From an uncultured Flavobacteriaceae bacterium (GTDB taxonomy: Bacteria > Bacteroidota > Bacteroidia > Flavobacteriales > Flavobacteriaceae): a DNA stretch of 35,227 bases. The stretch covers positions 1 to 35,227 of the forward strand of contig CAKZOO010000139.1 in NCBI GenBank assembly GCA_937136455.1, given 5' to 3'. This document shows positions 1 to 7,216 of the stretch, piece by piece; positions within the stretch are counted from its first letter, which is position 1, and each line of letters opens with the position of its first letter. The notes under the pieces are model-generated. The model saw only the letters and a list, made by a program, of their open reading frames with translations. It had not been told where the DNA came from and ran no database searches. The position numbers and the translations under genes are program-made.

Positions 1-150
1 CCACAAGTTAGCGTTCCTCAAGTCAGCGTTCCACAAGTTAGCGTTCCACAAGTTAGCGTTCCTCAAGTCAGCGTTCCTCAAGTCAGCGTTCCACAAGTTA
101 GCGTTCCACAAGTTAGCGTTCCTCAAGTCAGCGTCACTCAAGTTAGTTTT
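1..150. repeat. 15-bp tandem repeats (pentapeptide coding), left end
   Basis: Ten 15-bp units in tandem, in two main versions, ccacaagttagcgtt and cctcaagtcagcgtt. Read on the minus strand each unit encodes one pentapeptide (AxLRN or AxLWN, with D or N at x). The same array resumes at 34993-35227. The period is a multiple of three, so unit gain or loss keeps the protein in frame. Confidence 0.95.
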
Positions 151-261
151 TTCCTTAATCGCTTCCTCTAAAGTCTTTTTAATTGTATTATTTTCAGTTT
201 CATACTCAAACAAAACCGACCCCGTAAACCTGTTCTTTATTTCTATTTTTATTTTTTTCAT
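1..261 (-). CDS. Pentapeptide-repeat protein, N-terminal part (continues at 35150 in the circle)
   Basis: The minus strand opens with ATG at 261 and reads [20 protein letters not shown], then a Thr/Lys/Glu-rich stretch, and enters the repeats at [10 protein letters not shown]. The frame stays open to base 1. After removal of the 77-bp end overlap it continues at 35150 and stops at 34779, giving 633 nt and 210 aa in total. Pentapeptide proteins fold as a right-handed quadrilateral beta-helix, and some mimic DNA and bind gyrase; whether this one does is unknown. It starts 8 bp after the upstream 108-aa gene. The number of repeats may be misjudged by short-read assembly. Confidence 0.85.
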   Translation of the reverse strand, partial: MKKIKIEIKNRFTGSVLFEYETENNTIKKTLEEAIKEKTNLSDADLRNANLWNANLWNADLRNADLRNANLWNANLWNADLRNANLW

Positions 262-269
262 ATCTCTTT

Positions 270-596
270 TTATTTGCACGTTATTATTCTAATTTGATCG
301 AAATCTGCAATGATTTCATAAATACTTGTCACAATCACATCATCCTCTGTAATCTCTTCCTTGTAGATTTCTTCTTCTTCCATCCAATGAGGATTTGTGA
401 AATCTTTTACTGGTTGTGTTGTCATAATATCAAGATCACACTCAACTTCGTAAGTAATTCCTTCAACTACCACCTCACCCTCATAGAATGTATCTGCTGA
501 ACTTATACCTTCTCCATTGACATAATCTGCAACCACTTCTGAAATACGGTTGCACAGCTCTTTAAAATCCTTTCTTGTTAAATTTTTAGTTTCCAT
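270..596 (-). CDS. Hypothetical acidic protein, 108 aa, first gene of the unit
   Basis: I do not recognise a family. The 108-aa product is rich in Glu and Asp and looks soluble, with an N-terminal helix (about residues 1-30), alternating beta-like segments (about 40-60 and 85-105), and an acidic run around residues 71-87. No signal peptide or membrane segment is visible. It is the first gene after a candidate promoter at 616-646 and lies 8 bp before the pentapeptide gene, so the two are probably co-transcribed at the start of the early unit. The ATG at 596 is preceded by an A/T-rich leader without a Shine-Dalgarno sequence, as is normal in Bacteroidota. Confidence 0.7.
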   Translation of the reverse strand: METKNLTRKDFKELCNRISEVVADYVNGEGISSADTFYEGEVVVEGITYEVECDLDIMTTQPVKDFTNPHWMEEEEIYKEEITEDDVIVTSIYEIIADFDQIRIITCK

Positions 597-615
597 AATT
601 ATTAAATTGTTTCTC

Positions 616-646
616 CAAATATAAAGGTTATTTTTAAACTAACCAT
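616..646 (-). promoter_or_regulatory. Candidate Bacteroidota-type promoter, minus strand
   Basis: On the minus strand TATATTTG (623-616) fits the Bacteroidota -7 consensus TAnnTTTG. The -33 position (646-643) reads ATGG instead of TTTG at a 19-nt spacing, so the match is partial. It would start transcription a few bases before the ATG at 596 and drive the early unit. Confidence 0.5.
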
Positions 647-691
647 ATTTTTGTCGATTTTATTTTAACATCTGAATGTTGATATGAAAAA

Positions 692-722
692 TTTGGATAA
701 ATCATTTTAATCAGTATCTTTG
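692..722 (+). promoter_or_regulatory. Bacteroidota-type promoter, plus strand, exact consensus
   Basis: TTTG at 692-695, a 19-nt spacer, then TATCTTTG at 715-722. This equals the sigma-ABfr consensus described for Bacteroides (TTTG, 19-21 nt, TAnnTTTG). It points away from all annotated genes into a gene-free stretch that ends in a strong terminator. The expected start site is about 728-732. Confidence 0.75.
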
Positions 723-727
723 TCAAA

Positions 728-1150
728 GTAAGACGTCCACTTACATTAATGAACAATAAATATCACATAAAGATATTTATCACAGATTTCGGTTTTCAAC
801 TATTTGTTGTTTAGAGTGGGCGCTCTTACACCGAAGTCTGTTTATGTTGCTGATAACAACGGAAAATATCTTCTCTGATCCATAGGAAAGGAAGTGCGTA
901 CTGCACTATAATCTCACTTTTAAATTGTATGACTGGATTGGAAAGCTTTATCCGATACAAGCCCAAGACGATTCCTAAGAACTCAACGGAAGTAAGTTCA
1001 TTCTTTGGTAAGTAGTTTCTTCATCCACTAGGGGGTAGGGGGTGAGGAAGCTTCTTATCTTACCCTGACTTAAACCTAGAATCTAACAAAAGTAAGTTTA
1101 ACATTGACAATAAGACACAAAAAAAGCAGGACATTTTCCTGCTTTTTCTG
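728..1150 (+). ncRNA. Candidate structured non-coding RNA, about 400 nt
   Basis: This is the largest gap without a real gene. It follows an exact promoter and ends at a terminator. Hairpins that can be read directly: 756-764 with 772-780 (9 bp, perfect); 783-792 with 831-840, enclosing 797-800/806-809 and 813-816/823-826, a three-way junction; 846-849/857-860; 893-897/903-907; 925-930/955-960 with 935-938/950-953 inside; 979-983/995-999. A possible closing helix joins 739-744 (ACTTAC) to 1092-1097 (GTAAGT). I found no match to tmRNA, RNase P or 6S landmarks. A 28-codon ORF (929-1015, ATG to TAG) lies inside, so a small protein or dual function is possible. A replication origin is another option. 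Confidence 0.6.
1121..1147. terminator. Bidirectional intrinsic terminator
   Basis: An 11-bp stem, aaaaagcagga (1121-1131) with tcctgcttttt (1137-1147), and a 5-nt loop, with A and T tracts on the two sides. It can end the late minus-strand unit after the gene at 1201 and the plus-strand RNA from 728. Confidence 0.9.
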
Positions 1151-1200
1151 AATAACTAAAAATCTAAACAAGGTTTAAAAACCATCGGACTGCTAAGATA

Positions 1201-1413
1201 CTACTTTTTTTGCTTTTCCCAAGTAGCTAAGCCCATTAATACTAAAATAAATGTCAACCACATAGGAAGAATCATTGTGATGTTGTGTGTATTGGTGTAC
1301 GCAAAACTTAAGCCTCCTGATATTAATAGGGCTAAAAATGCTTTAAACCTCTTGCTTGACTCTTTTGAATCAGATTGGATCAGCTTTATAAAAAAATCTC
1401 TTATCTTTTTCAT
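1201..1413 (-). CDS. Small two-helix membrane protein, holin candidate
   Basis: The 70-aa product has a basic N-terminus (MKKIRDFFIKLIQ), two hydrophobic segments (about residues 24-38 and 45-63) and a charged end, EKQKK. This is the layout of small phage holins. The ATG at 1413 is preferred because it overlaps by 4 nt (ATGA) the stop of the extended exonuclease frame at 1410; an ATG at 1431 would add six residues. It is the last gene of the late unit, next to the M15 endopeptidase region and just before the terminator at 1121-1147. A second holin-like gene lies at 2693-2914, so which of them triggers lysis is open. Confidence 0.6.
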   Translation of the reverse strand: MKKIRDFFIKLIQSDSKESSKRFKAFLALLISGGLSFAYTNTHNITMILPMWLTFILVLMGLATWEKQKK

Positions 1414-1502
1414 TTTATTCCGTGTTTCCATTTAAAATCTAAAAGCTTTTGAAATACCTTGTTTGAAATGGTGTAATGCTTTTTACACTCTCGGCACTTC
1501 AT
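1410..1502 (-). CDS. Detached zinc-ribbon half of the exonuclease, 30 aa
   Basis: Directly after the TAA of the exonuclease gene, and in the same frame, an ATG opens a 30-codon ORF beginning MKCRECKKHYTISNKVF. CxxC in this piece pairs logically with CPEC in the last 24 residues of the exonuclease, so one four-cysteine zinc ribbon is split by a single stop codon. The stop is immediately followed by ATG (TAAATG), so reinitiation could make this piece. The extended frame ends at 1410 and overlaps by 4 nt the start of the next gene. Either the stop is a recent mutation or assembly error, or it is read through or re-initiated. Confidence 0.55.
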   Translation of the reverse strand: MKCRECKKHYTISNKVFQKLLDFKWKHGIK

Positions 1503-2183
1503 TTACCTCTGGATTGTTCCTGATCGTGTTACATAGTCCTTACTATGACCAACGTTTGCACTACCACACTCAGGACACATGAACTTTTCTCCGCCTCCTT
1601 TTACTGCATAGTGATAACTCGGATCGATCCAGTTCTGCAGCTTGTTGTATAATGATCGTAAAGCGGTTATATCATGATCACAATAATATAACATTTGTTC
1701 CATCGCCTCGGGGTCTTTATCTAATACAACCCCTATCCAAGTTTGCATACCTCCTGAGTCTACTTTTTGTTCGATATCGAAATATTTACACGCCTCTTTT
1801 AAAGAAGGACTAGGCAAATTCAGATAACTCTTACAAAGTTTATAGGTGTCAATCATTCGATACTTAGGACGCATTTGTATATTATGAAACATTGCACGGG
1901 TTCTGATTGTCTTAATATCAAACTTATCCCCGTTGTGGGCTATTATTTCATCTGCCTTGTCTAGTTCTTTAATGAACTTTCTAAGTAGTTTTTTGTCACA
2001 TTGCTTTTCTAAATCCCAATCTAGGTTTTGTACTTCTCCATCATTCCAAGCCCATGAGATACAAATAATCTGAGAGTGTTTTAAAATTTGGTCTGCTCCT
2101 ATCCTTTGGTTATATCCTGGTCGCCAAAAATGACCCTCACAAAAACTCGTTTCAATGTCGTAAAACAAACGCTTCTTTTCCAT
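1503..2183 (-). CDS. DEDDy-type 3'-5' exonuclease (RNase H fold), C-terminus interrupted
   Basis: The 226-aa product has the three exonuclease motifs of the DnaQ/DEDD superfamily: YDIET at 8-12 (D9, E11), AHNGDKFD at 82-89, and YCDHD at 167-171, which fits the YxxxD form of ExoIII. After the catalytic domain comes CPEC (203-206), the first half of a zinc ribbon. The second half (KCREC) lies just after an in-frame TAA. The family acts on nucleic acid 3' ends; a role in repair or replication is likely, but it sits among late lysis genes. No polymerase domain is attached. Confidence 0.8.
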   Translation of the reverse strand: MEKKRLFYDIETSFCEGHFWRPGYNQRIGADQILKHSQIICISWAWNDGEVQNLDWDLEKQCDKKLLRKFIKELDKADEIIAHNGDKFDIKTIRTRAMFHNIQMRPKYRMIDTYKLCKSYLNLPSPSLKEACKYFDIEQKVDSGGMQTWIGVVLDKDPEAMEQMLYYCDHDITALRSLYNKLQNWIDPSYHYAVKGGGEKFMCPECGSANVGHSKDYVTRSGTIQR

Positions 2184-2223
2184 AAAGATGAGATTTTAGT
2201 CAAAATTATTGACTACATTATAA

Positions 2224-2682
2224 TCATTTCAATTGAAAGTGACCTTTATCAATGTGCTTTCCTTTTCTCATTATGCCCCATTGTATATCAATATCCAACT
2301 CTTTTGCACATTTTAAAATATGTTTCCCGATTGGATCAATGTACTTATCACTCCATGAAGCCCCACCATTCACAAAAGCATATAAATCAAAAGCATGACC
2401 AAAACCATCCGATTGGATTCTGTGTTTACTTCTTAGTGTCCATGTGACCTTGTCCTTATCTGGCTGACCTTTTACACCTAGAATACCTTTTGTGATCAAT
2501 TGAGCAGTTGTACGTCCTTTTGAATAAAGTTCTTTTTGCCTTTTCAAAGTTCTTGCTCCTCCATCTCTAGGTATTCCAAAATCAAATGGACTATCCACAA
2601 TTGAATACTCGATTAATGCTATCAGTTTAGGATGGACACCTTCTAATCTCTCTTTACTTCTTTTGCTTAACTTATACCCCAT
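2224..2682 (-). CDS. M15-family peptidoglycan endopeptidase (endolysin)
   Basis: The 152-aa protein matches the M15C L-alanyl-D-glutamate peptidases of the CwlK and T5-endolysin type, which are about this length. Visible motifs are SKHR at 85-88, GHAFD at 95-99 (His96, Asp99) and KGHF at 146-149 (His148), which supply the zinc ligands and catalytic residues. There is an insertion between the first two motifs compared with the compact SxHxxGxAxD form. No signal peptide is seen, so it needs a holin to reach the cell wall; an XhlA-like gene lies directly upstream at 2693-2914. It is most likely the main lysin of this phage. Confidence 0.88.
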   Translation of the reverse strand: MGYKLSKRSKERLEGVHPKLIALIEYSIVDSPFDFGIPRDGGARTLKRQKELYSKGRTTAQLITKGILGVKGQPDKDKVTWTLRSKHRIQSDGFGHAFDLYAFVNGGASWSDKYIDPIGKHILKCAKELDIDIQWGIMRKGKHIDKGHFQLK

Positions 2683-2692
2683 GTTTTATTTT

Positions 2693-2914
2693 TTAAAATC
2701 CAAAAAATGATTTAATGCTAGCCCATACACCCGTTGATCCTGCAACGGCTACACCCGCCATGAGTTTACTTTTACTACTCTCTAAAGACCTTATTCTTGT
2801 TTCGTGGTCTTCACTCTTCTCTTTTTGGGTGATAACTATAGTCTTTGTTTCAATCTGTGTTTTTTCAATGTCTCTGAGTATCTCACGCATTGAACGTATT
2901 TCATCTGTTGCCAT
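2693..2914 (-). CDS. XhlA-like holin-associated membrane protein
   Basis: The 73-aa protein has an N-terminal coiled-coil helix (about residues 3-50, with the pattern TRIRSLESSKSK) followed by one short hydrophobic C-terminal segment (about 52-72, LMAGVAVAGSTGVW). This matches the layout of XhlA/haemolysin-type phage proteins that act with holins in membrane permeabilisation. It lies 10 bp upstream of the M15 endopeptidase, the classic holin-lysin pairing. The ATG at 2914 overlaps the last base of the upstream gene. Confidence 0.65.
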   Translation of the reverse strand: MATDEIRSMREILRDIEKTQIETKTIVITQKEKSEDHETRIRSLESSKSKLMAGVAVAGSTGVWASIKSFFGF

Positions 2915-3165
2915 TATAAAAGGTTTTTAGCGTTGGTTATCTGTACTATCTCACTAGGGTATTTAGACTGTTTCCAATCCTTATGCTCAATCTGTTTAAC
3001 GAATCCAAATAAAGTAGATTTGAAAACGTAAATCTTTCCACCTATATCTTGAGAATAATAAGCAGTATCATACTTCTTTTTGAATATCTTTCTTTTAATA
3101 ATCTTCCACCAAGTCAAAGGCTTGAAAAGTTTAAAAGGTGTTTTAACTAGAATTAAATAGGTCAT
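2914..3165 (-). CDS. Hypothetical basic protein, 83 aa
   Basis: No family recognised. The product is strongly basic, with Lys/Arg-rich segments around residues 18-31 (WWKIIKRKIFKKK), and has several aromatic residues; the first 15 residues are hydrophobic but too short for a clear membrane helix. The gene is coupled on both sides: its ATG overlaps the upstream stop by 4 nt and its stop overlaps the next start. It sits between a small virion-associated gene and the lysis genes. Confidence 0.6.
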   Translation of the reverse strand: MTYLILVKTPFKLFKPLTWWKIIKRKIFKKKYDTAYYSQDIGGKIYVFKSTLFGFVKQIEHKDWKQSKYPSEIVQITNAKNLL

Positions 3166-3458
3166 CTTAGTGCGTTTATTTTGTCCATTAAATCTTGATT
3201 AGAAGTAGGCTCAATATCATCAACTGAATCAACTACAAAAGCGTCAGGAGTTGCCTCAAAAGACAACTTCCAATCTATTGTGGTTATTGAGTCTTTCATT
3301 TTAACATGAACAATACTCTCGTCTTTTTCTAACCAAACTATTGAAATGTCTGAAATCTGATAAGAAGCCTTTTTTCCATCTACGTCTGAACTCACAACGT
3401 AGTTTCCAAAATCTACATTTAATATGTTACCTGTTTTTGTTACCGTTATATTTGCCAT
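3162..3458 (-). CDS. Small beta-rich protein, probable virion accessory
   Basis: The 98-aa protein is predicted beta-rich (MANITVTKTGNILNVDFGNY, then alternating strands) with an acidic C-terminal helix ending in LMDKINALR. Small proteins of this kind sit next to the fibre-like structural gene in many uncultured phages and may decorate the head or neck. I cannot assign a precise role. It starts 2 bp after the 450-aa structural gene. Confidence 0.6.
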   Translation of the reverse strand: MANITVTKTGNILNVDFGNYVVSSDVDGKKASYQISDISIVWLEKDESIVHVKMKDSITTIDWKLSFEATPDAFVVDSVDDIEPTSNQDLMDKINALR

Positions 3459-3459
3459 A

Positions 3460-4812
3460 TTAGTCTAATTCTCTCCAGTTAATTCCACTTAAAATATCTA
3501 GGTTAGCCGTAATAGGTTGTACTGCCAAAACAAATACATCAGGATTACCGTCTAAATCAACTCCTAACTTAATTGAGTTATCAACCTCTATTGAGTCTCT
3601 ACCATTTCCGTCTATGTATCCCGTTTGAATAACATCGCCGCCCGTTACTAAATTGTCATCTGCTCCAATAAAGTATTTAACTCCTGAATTTGAAACTGAA
3701 TTCCAACTCAAAGCAGTTCCAGAAATAGATGGGTTTCTAATTAATCTCCATACAAAATCGTCGTTTGTTCTTGCTAGTAATTGTGCTCCAATAATATCGA
3801 CTACTGTTTGCCTAAAAGATTGGGCTTTTGTTTCGTCTAGTGCTATTCCAATATTCGCATAAAGATTAGAAGTTGAATTTGCGTTTTGATGTGTAGTACC
3901 TCTATCAATCCCCCTTAGTTTTCCTAGTTGATTCTCTGCTCCTTCGATTTCAGCACTTGAACAAATATAAGTGAATGAACCAGCACCGTCGTCGCTTTGA
4001 ATTTCCCACCTTAAAGGATGGTTAGGAAATATCATATAAGGAGCAGTTAAAGTATTATCGAAGATATCCGTATGAAAATTAACAAACTTACCATTTCTAA
4101 AGAGTGACCACTTAACCGCAGCCACCCCAAGCCAAGCAAATTCAATCTTTAATAGTTGGTTTTTACTCCAATCAATTCCGTTTATATCTTCCCCATTCCA
4201 ATCTCCTGAAGCAGTCGAACTTGTAGCCACTCCATTAGCGTAAACATTTGTATAAATTTCATCACTCTCAGACTCCAGCCAACAACCATCTAAATTTGTT
4301 TCATAAGGACTTCCGTAGTCAGCAGAAAAATAACCTACTCTTTTTATTACATCGGTTTGTGATTGGAAACCGTTAAAAGTCATTTTAATAACTTTCGCCT
4401 TCCCTGTTTGGTAGTTTGTTCTTTGGAAAGTTTGGTGTATTACTCTATCGCCGTTTGCACTCACGTTTAAAGTAGTAGTTCCAACCGAAGTATTGTAAGT
4501 AGAACTTCCACCATTCACGTCAACCTTATCGATGAACTCAGTTAATTCTCCTGCCGATTGTTTAAGGTCTAATTGAGTTGTGATCTGTGAAACCTCTTGG
4601 CGCCCAAAAGCATCAAATGACTGACCATTTTCCACTGGCAATCTTGTTCCCTTTGGGTCAATTTCATCTTGATCAATTGCAACTGGTAAAGCAATTCCAT
4701 CAGGGTCTATGTCAGATTGATTAATACCCACAGGTATCGCCCCAGATTCTAAGACCTCGACAAGCTCATACCATGAGACAAAAGTTTTTTCGTATTCTGT
4801 ATTAATCGGCAT
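3460..4812 (-). CDS. Virion structural protein with fibre- or decoration-like domain
   Basis: The 450-aa protein starts with repeated short motifs (IPVGINQSDIDPDGIALPV and a second copy about 20 residues later), then has a long beta-rich domain. That domain (about 95-350) carries the pattern of a widespread phage surface protein: GYFSADYG, DGCWLE, SGDWN, IDWSKNQLLKIEFAWLGVAAVKW, and PLRWEI. This layout occurs in head or neck fibre proteins of many marine phages; the exact position on the virion is inference. It follows the connector gene with a 1-nt overlap. Confidence 0.65.
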   Translation of the reverse strand: MPINTEYEKTFVSWYELVEVLESGAIPVGINQSDIDPDGIALPVAIDQDEIDPKGTRLPVENGQSFDAFGRQEVSQITTQLDLKQSAGELTEFIDKVDVNGGSSTYNTSVGTTTLNVSANGDRVIHQTFQRTNYQTGKAKVIKMTFNGFQSQTDVIKRVGYFSADYGSPYETNLDGCWLESESDEIYTNVYANGVATSSTASGDWNGEDINGIDWSKNQLLKIEFAWLGVAAVKWSLFRNGKFVNFHTDIFDNTLTAPYMIFPNHPLRWEIQSDDGAGSFTYICSSAEIEGAENQLGKLRGIDRGTTHQNANSTSNLYANIGIALDETKAQSFRQTVVDIIGAQLLARTNDDFVWRLIRNPSISGTALSWNSVSNSGVKYFIGADDNLVTGGDVIQTGYIDGNGRDSIEVDNSIKLGVDLDGNPDVFVLAVQPITANLDILSGINWRELD

Positions 4813-5384
4813 CAGTCTGTGTATCTTTTATAAAATTTTGAATAACTCCTTTTGTTTCCCTTTGGCATTGCAATACCACTTGAATAAGCCCTTTTTGATT
4901 TGTGAAGATTCTCTTTATCCGCTGGATTGTTGTACTCTGGAAAATCCTCTGTATGATCACACAAATACTCAATCAATCTCTTAGTGTAAAACTCAGCTAA
5001 ATTCTTTTGATTTGCTCTCAAGTATTTAATTTCATCCAATGCACTCGGATTTGAAAACTGTGCGTTCTCTTGGCTTACCGCTTTGTTTGTCATCTTGTAA
5101 TTAAGATGAGGCATACATAAGTAAAAAGTCCATTCAACCAACATCTGTTTAATGTAGTCCTTAATTAATGCTAATTCTAAAGCATTCAATGGATTTGCAC
5201 CCCCTTCGATAGTGTCAATAGTTCCTTGTTTCAGTCTATCGTAGAAAGTAGTTCCTAATGCTTGTTGGAGCTTTGTGTCTTGAGCCTTGTATATCCAAGG
5301 GGTTAATTTATCCGCATCAACATTGTCCTCTATTGGTGTCTGATCTCTTAAAAATTGAACTGATATAAATTTCACTTTACTCAT
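4812..5384 (-). CDS. Head-tail connector/adaptor protein (DUF6712-like)
   Basis: The 190-aa, mostly helical protein has the order expected of gp6-like head-tail connectors of Bacteroidota phages: a start with FISVQFLRDQTPI, then ALGTTFYDRL (about 43-52), a long helix with ALELALIKDYIKQMLVEW (about 68-85), and a basic end rich in Ser, Lys and Tyr. It begins inside the end of the portal gene (8-nt overlap), which supports a role in closing the portal vertex after packaging. The family name is from memory. Confidence 0.65.
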   Translation of the reverse strand: MSKVKFISVQFLRDQTPIEDNVDADKLTPWIYKAQDTKLQQALGTTFYDRLKQGTIDTIEGGANPLNALELALIKDYIKQMLVEWTFYLCMPHLNYKMTNKAVSQENAQFSNPSALDEIKYLRANQKNLAEFYTKRLIEYLCDHTEDFPEYNNPADKENLHKSKRAYSSGIAMPKGNKRSYSKFYKRYTD

Positions 5385-6540
5385 TGATCACCTCCTCTTC
5401 TACTTCTTCAACTGTTTCATCTTTGATTTTTTCTTTATAGTCTAATAGCTTAATCTCTTCCTCATATCCTCCAGCTTTTAAAATGTCATTGATAACATAT
5501 TCAACTGTCTCTTGTCTTGGAGTAATATAAGATATTTGGAACTCTTGAAGAAGCTCAAGTCTTTCCTCTGTGCTTGCAAGTTTACCGGGTGTTAAAATAA
5601 CAATCTGCAAAGGTATTTCGTGAGCTGTTGCAATCTCTTCCTTACTCACCTCTTTTAAATAGGTAAACCTTTCATCTGTATCTTGCAAATTAATCGTTTC
5701 AATTGTTGGTGCTTGATCCTGACCTTCTGAAAAAGCAATCAACATCTTTCCCGCATTCCTCGCTCCTTGATATTTATCTTCAAACTCTGCAACTACACTA
5801 TCCATTTCCTCCTCCTCCGGAATACCATTGGCGAAATTTAAAATAAATGTTGGATGATAACCTTGCTTTAATTGATTGATATGAAAAACAGATACTTCAT
5901 AGTCCAATTCAATCCAATTCATTGCAGTTGAATAAGTCTCAACTGGATAAACCTCACAAAATGGATTGTATTCATAATAAACGTAAACCTGCTTTCCTTC
6001 TCTGATTTCAGGATTGAATGCTCTTATAACTTCTGGAGCAAATTCTTTTTTCTTTCTCTTTGAGTAGCTTTGCCAATCATTAGAAAATAAATAGTGAGGA
6101 TAATGCACTCCATTCGGATCATCTAAATCAACAATCCCCTCCCTTAGTTTATGGATTGGCATGTGTTTGATGCTTGATATTCTGCTCCCGTCTCTACTCC
6201 AAAGGACTTCAAAAGCCATTCCATTAATAATCTCAAAATCCAAAACCCCTTGTTTGATTTGTTGCTCGAGTTTGCACTTTCTAATCAATCGGTTTAAATC
6301 TTGATTTTGAACAGGAGCAAGACCAGCTCCAGCAATCAATTTGACTTTCTTATTTATGATGGATTTATTAGTGGATGATCCTTTGTAGTTGTACATCTCA
6401 AAAGAGCTATTAGGATATGCGTTATCCTTCCCCCATTCGATATACCCCTTCTTAGCGTTAATCTTGTTCTCTGGTGGCTCATAAGCCTCATTGAACTCAA
6501 TCACTCTATATCTTGGTTTTTTGTATTCTTTATTCTTCAT
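5377..6540 (-). CDS. Portal protein
   Basis: The 387-aa protein reads like the short portal proteins of Bacteroidota phages. It has an N-terminal segment with YIEWGKDNAYPNSSFEMY, a helix with STNKSIINKKVKLIAGAGL (about 56-74), the wing region with HMPIHKLREG, and the stem/crown region with FEDKYQGARNAGKMLI followed by HEIPLQIVILTPGKLASTEE. The end is very acidic. The portal forms the dodecameric DNA gate of the capsid. Unusually, it lies downstream of the capsid and tail-tube genes and about 15 kb from the large terminase. Confidence 0.82.
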   Translation of the reverse strand: MKNKEYKKPRYRVIEFNEAYEPPENKINAKKGYIEWGKDNAYPNSSFEMYNYKGSSTNKSIINKKVKLIAGAGLAPVQNQDLNRLIRKCKLEQQIKQGVLDFEIINGMAFEVLWSRDGSRISSIKHMPIHKLREGIVDLDDPNGVHYPHYLFSNDWQSYSKRKKKEFAPEVIRAFNPEIREGKQVYVYYEYNPFCEVYPVETYSTAMNWIELDYEVSVFHINQLKQGYHPTFILNFANGIPEEEEMDSVVAEFEDKYQGARNAGKMLIAFSEGQDQAPTIETINLQDTDERFTYLKEVSKEEIATAHEIPLQIVILTPGKLASTEERLELLQEFQISYITPRQETVEYVINDILKAGGYEEEIKLLDYKEKIKDETVEEVEEEVINE

Positions 6541-6919
6541 CTGGAAGTGTGTATTCTGTTTGTCTTTGTGTGAACGTGAACGTTTCCTCTCCTTCTCCTA
6601 TCACTTTACATTTCCCACTCTCAACTATTGAAACCCTATTAGCATAATCTGAGTTAGGAGATTGCCATACGAAATAATCATAATCCCCTCTATCTAAACT
6701 TACAATTGCATTTGCTAAATCTTCGCTGTCATCCTCTGTAATTAAGAACTCATCATATCGTGAAACGTTAGCACTCAAATTTGTTCCAAGAACCACAACT
6801 TTTTGAGAATGATCTTGATTATTATGCAACTCCAAAAGATAAACAGCATTTGAAATTGAAGTCAACTCATATAGAGTGAAAACAATATTATTAGCTTGCG
6901 CCTTCTGGATTGTTATCAT
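6530..6919 (-). CDS. Hypothetical protein, 129 aa, virion module
   Basis: The product is beta-rich, with paired strands (NIVFTLYELTSI, AVYLLELHN, KVVVLGTNLSANVS) and ends FTQRQTEYTLPDEE. No catalytic motif, signal or membrane segment is visible. It overlaps the portal start by 11 nt and the end of the 72-aa gene by 29 nt, so it is translated as part of the head-tail module. A minor virion role is inferred from position only. Confidence 0.6.
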   Translation of the reverse strand: MITIQKAQANNIVFTLYELTSISNAVYLLELHNNQDHSQKVVVLGTNLSANVSRYDEFLITEDDSEDLANAIVSLDRGDYDYFVWQSPNSDYANRVSIVESGKCKVIGEGEETFTFTQRQTEYTLPDEE

Positions 6920-7109
6920 CGTTTAATTCTTCTTTTTTCTTTCTTGGTTTTCTCTTTGGCTCTTCTTTTACTTCTTCATTGAAATACTCATCTCCAAAAA
7001 TTCTCTTGATCTCTTCCAATGTTCTTTGTGGATAGTCATTATGCAACTTGGCGGAAACACCGCCACCCTTAACAACCTTACCAATATATTTCTTTTTAAT
7101 ACTTAACAT
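6891..7109 (-). CDS. Hypothetical small protein, 72 aa
   Basis: It has a compact N-terminal half (MLSIKKKYIGKVVKGGGVSA) and a Lys/Glu-rich tail (KRKPRKKKEELNDDNN). The KGGGVSAKL segment recalls short adaptor proteins near portal genes, but I do not recognise a family. It is the first gene after the terminator at 7173-7197 and overlaps the next gene by 29 nt. Confidence 0.5.
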   Translation of the reverse strand: MLSIKKKYIGKVVKGGGVSAKLHNDYPQRTLEEIKRIFGDEYFNEEVKEEPKRKPRKKKEELNDDNNPEGAS

Positions 7110-7164
7110 CTCGTTTTCTTTTAAATGTAAAATGTTGGTTTTTGTTTAGGTTTGTGAAATTTTA

Positions 7165-7197
7165 ACCAAAAAAAAGAGGGCTAATTGCCCCCTCTTT
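7165..7197 (-). terminator. Intrinsic terminator after the tail-tube gene
   Basis: Stem aaagaggg (7173-7180) with ccctcttt (7190-7197), with a run of A on the plus strand at 7168-7175 that is a U-run on the minus-strand transcript. It sits 20 bp after the stop of the gene at 7217. It probably sets capsid and tail-tube transcripts apart from the portal genes. Confidence 0.8.
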
Positions 7198-7216
7198 CAA
7201 CAAATAAAAATGGATA

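Noticed and set aside
1..150. Tandem repeats at both ends as a CRISPR array
   Set aside because: Units are 15 bp, directly joined without spacers, and encode pentapeptides in one open frame.
728..1120. tmRNA, RNase P RNA or a tRNA in the gene-free region
   Set aside because: The expected conserved ends and core motifs (for example GGTTC-type arms, CCA end, RNase P core) are not visible.
1503..1505. TAA reassigned to an amino acid
   Set aside because: Other clear genes in the window end in TAA at positions where overlaps or hairpins confirm the end, so general reassignment does not fit. Only this one stop looks out of place.
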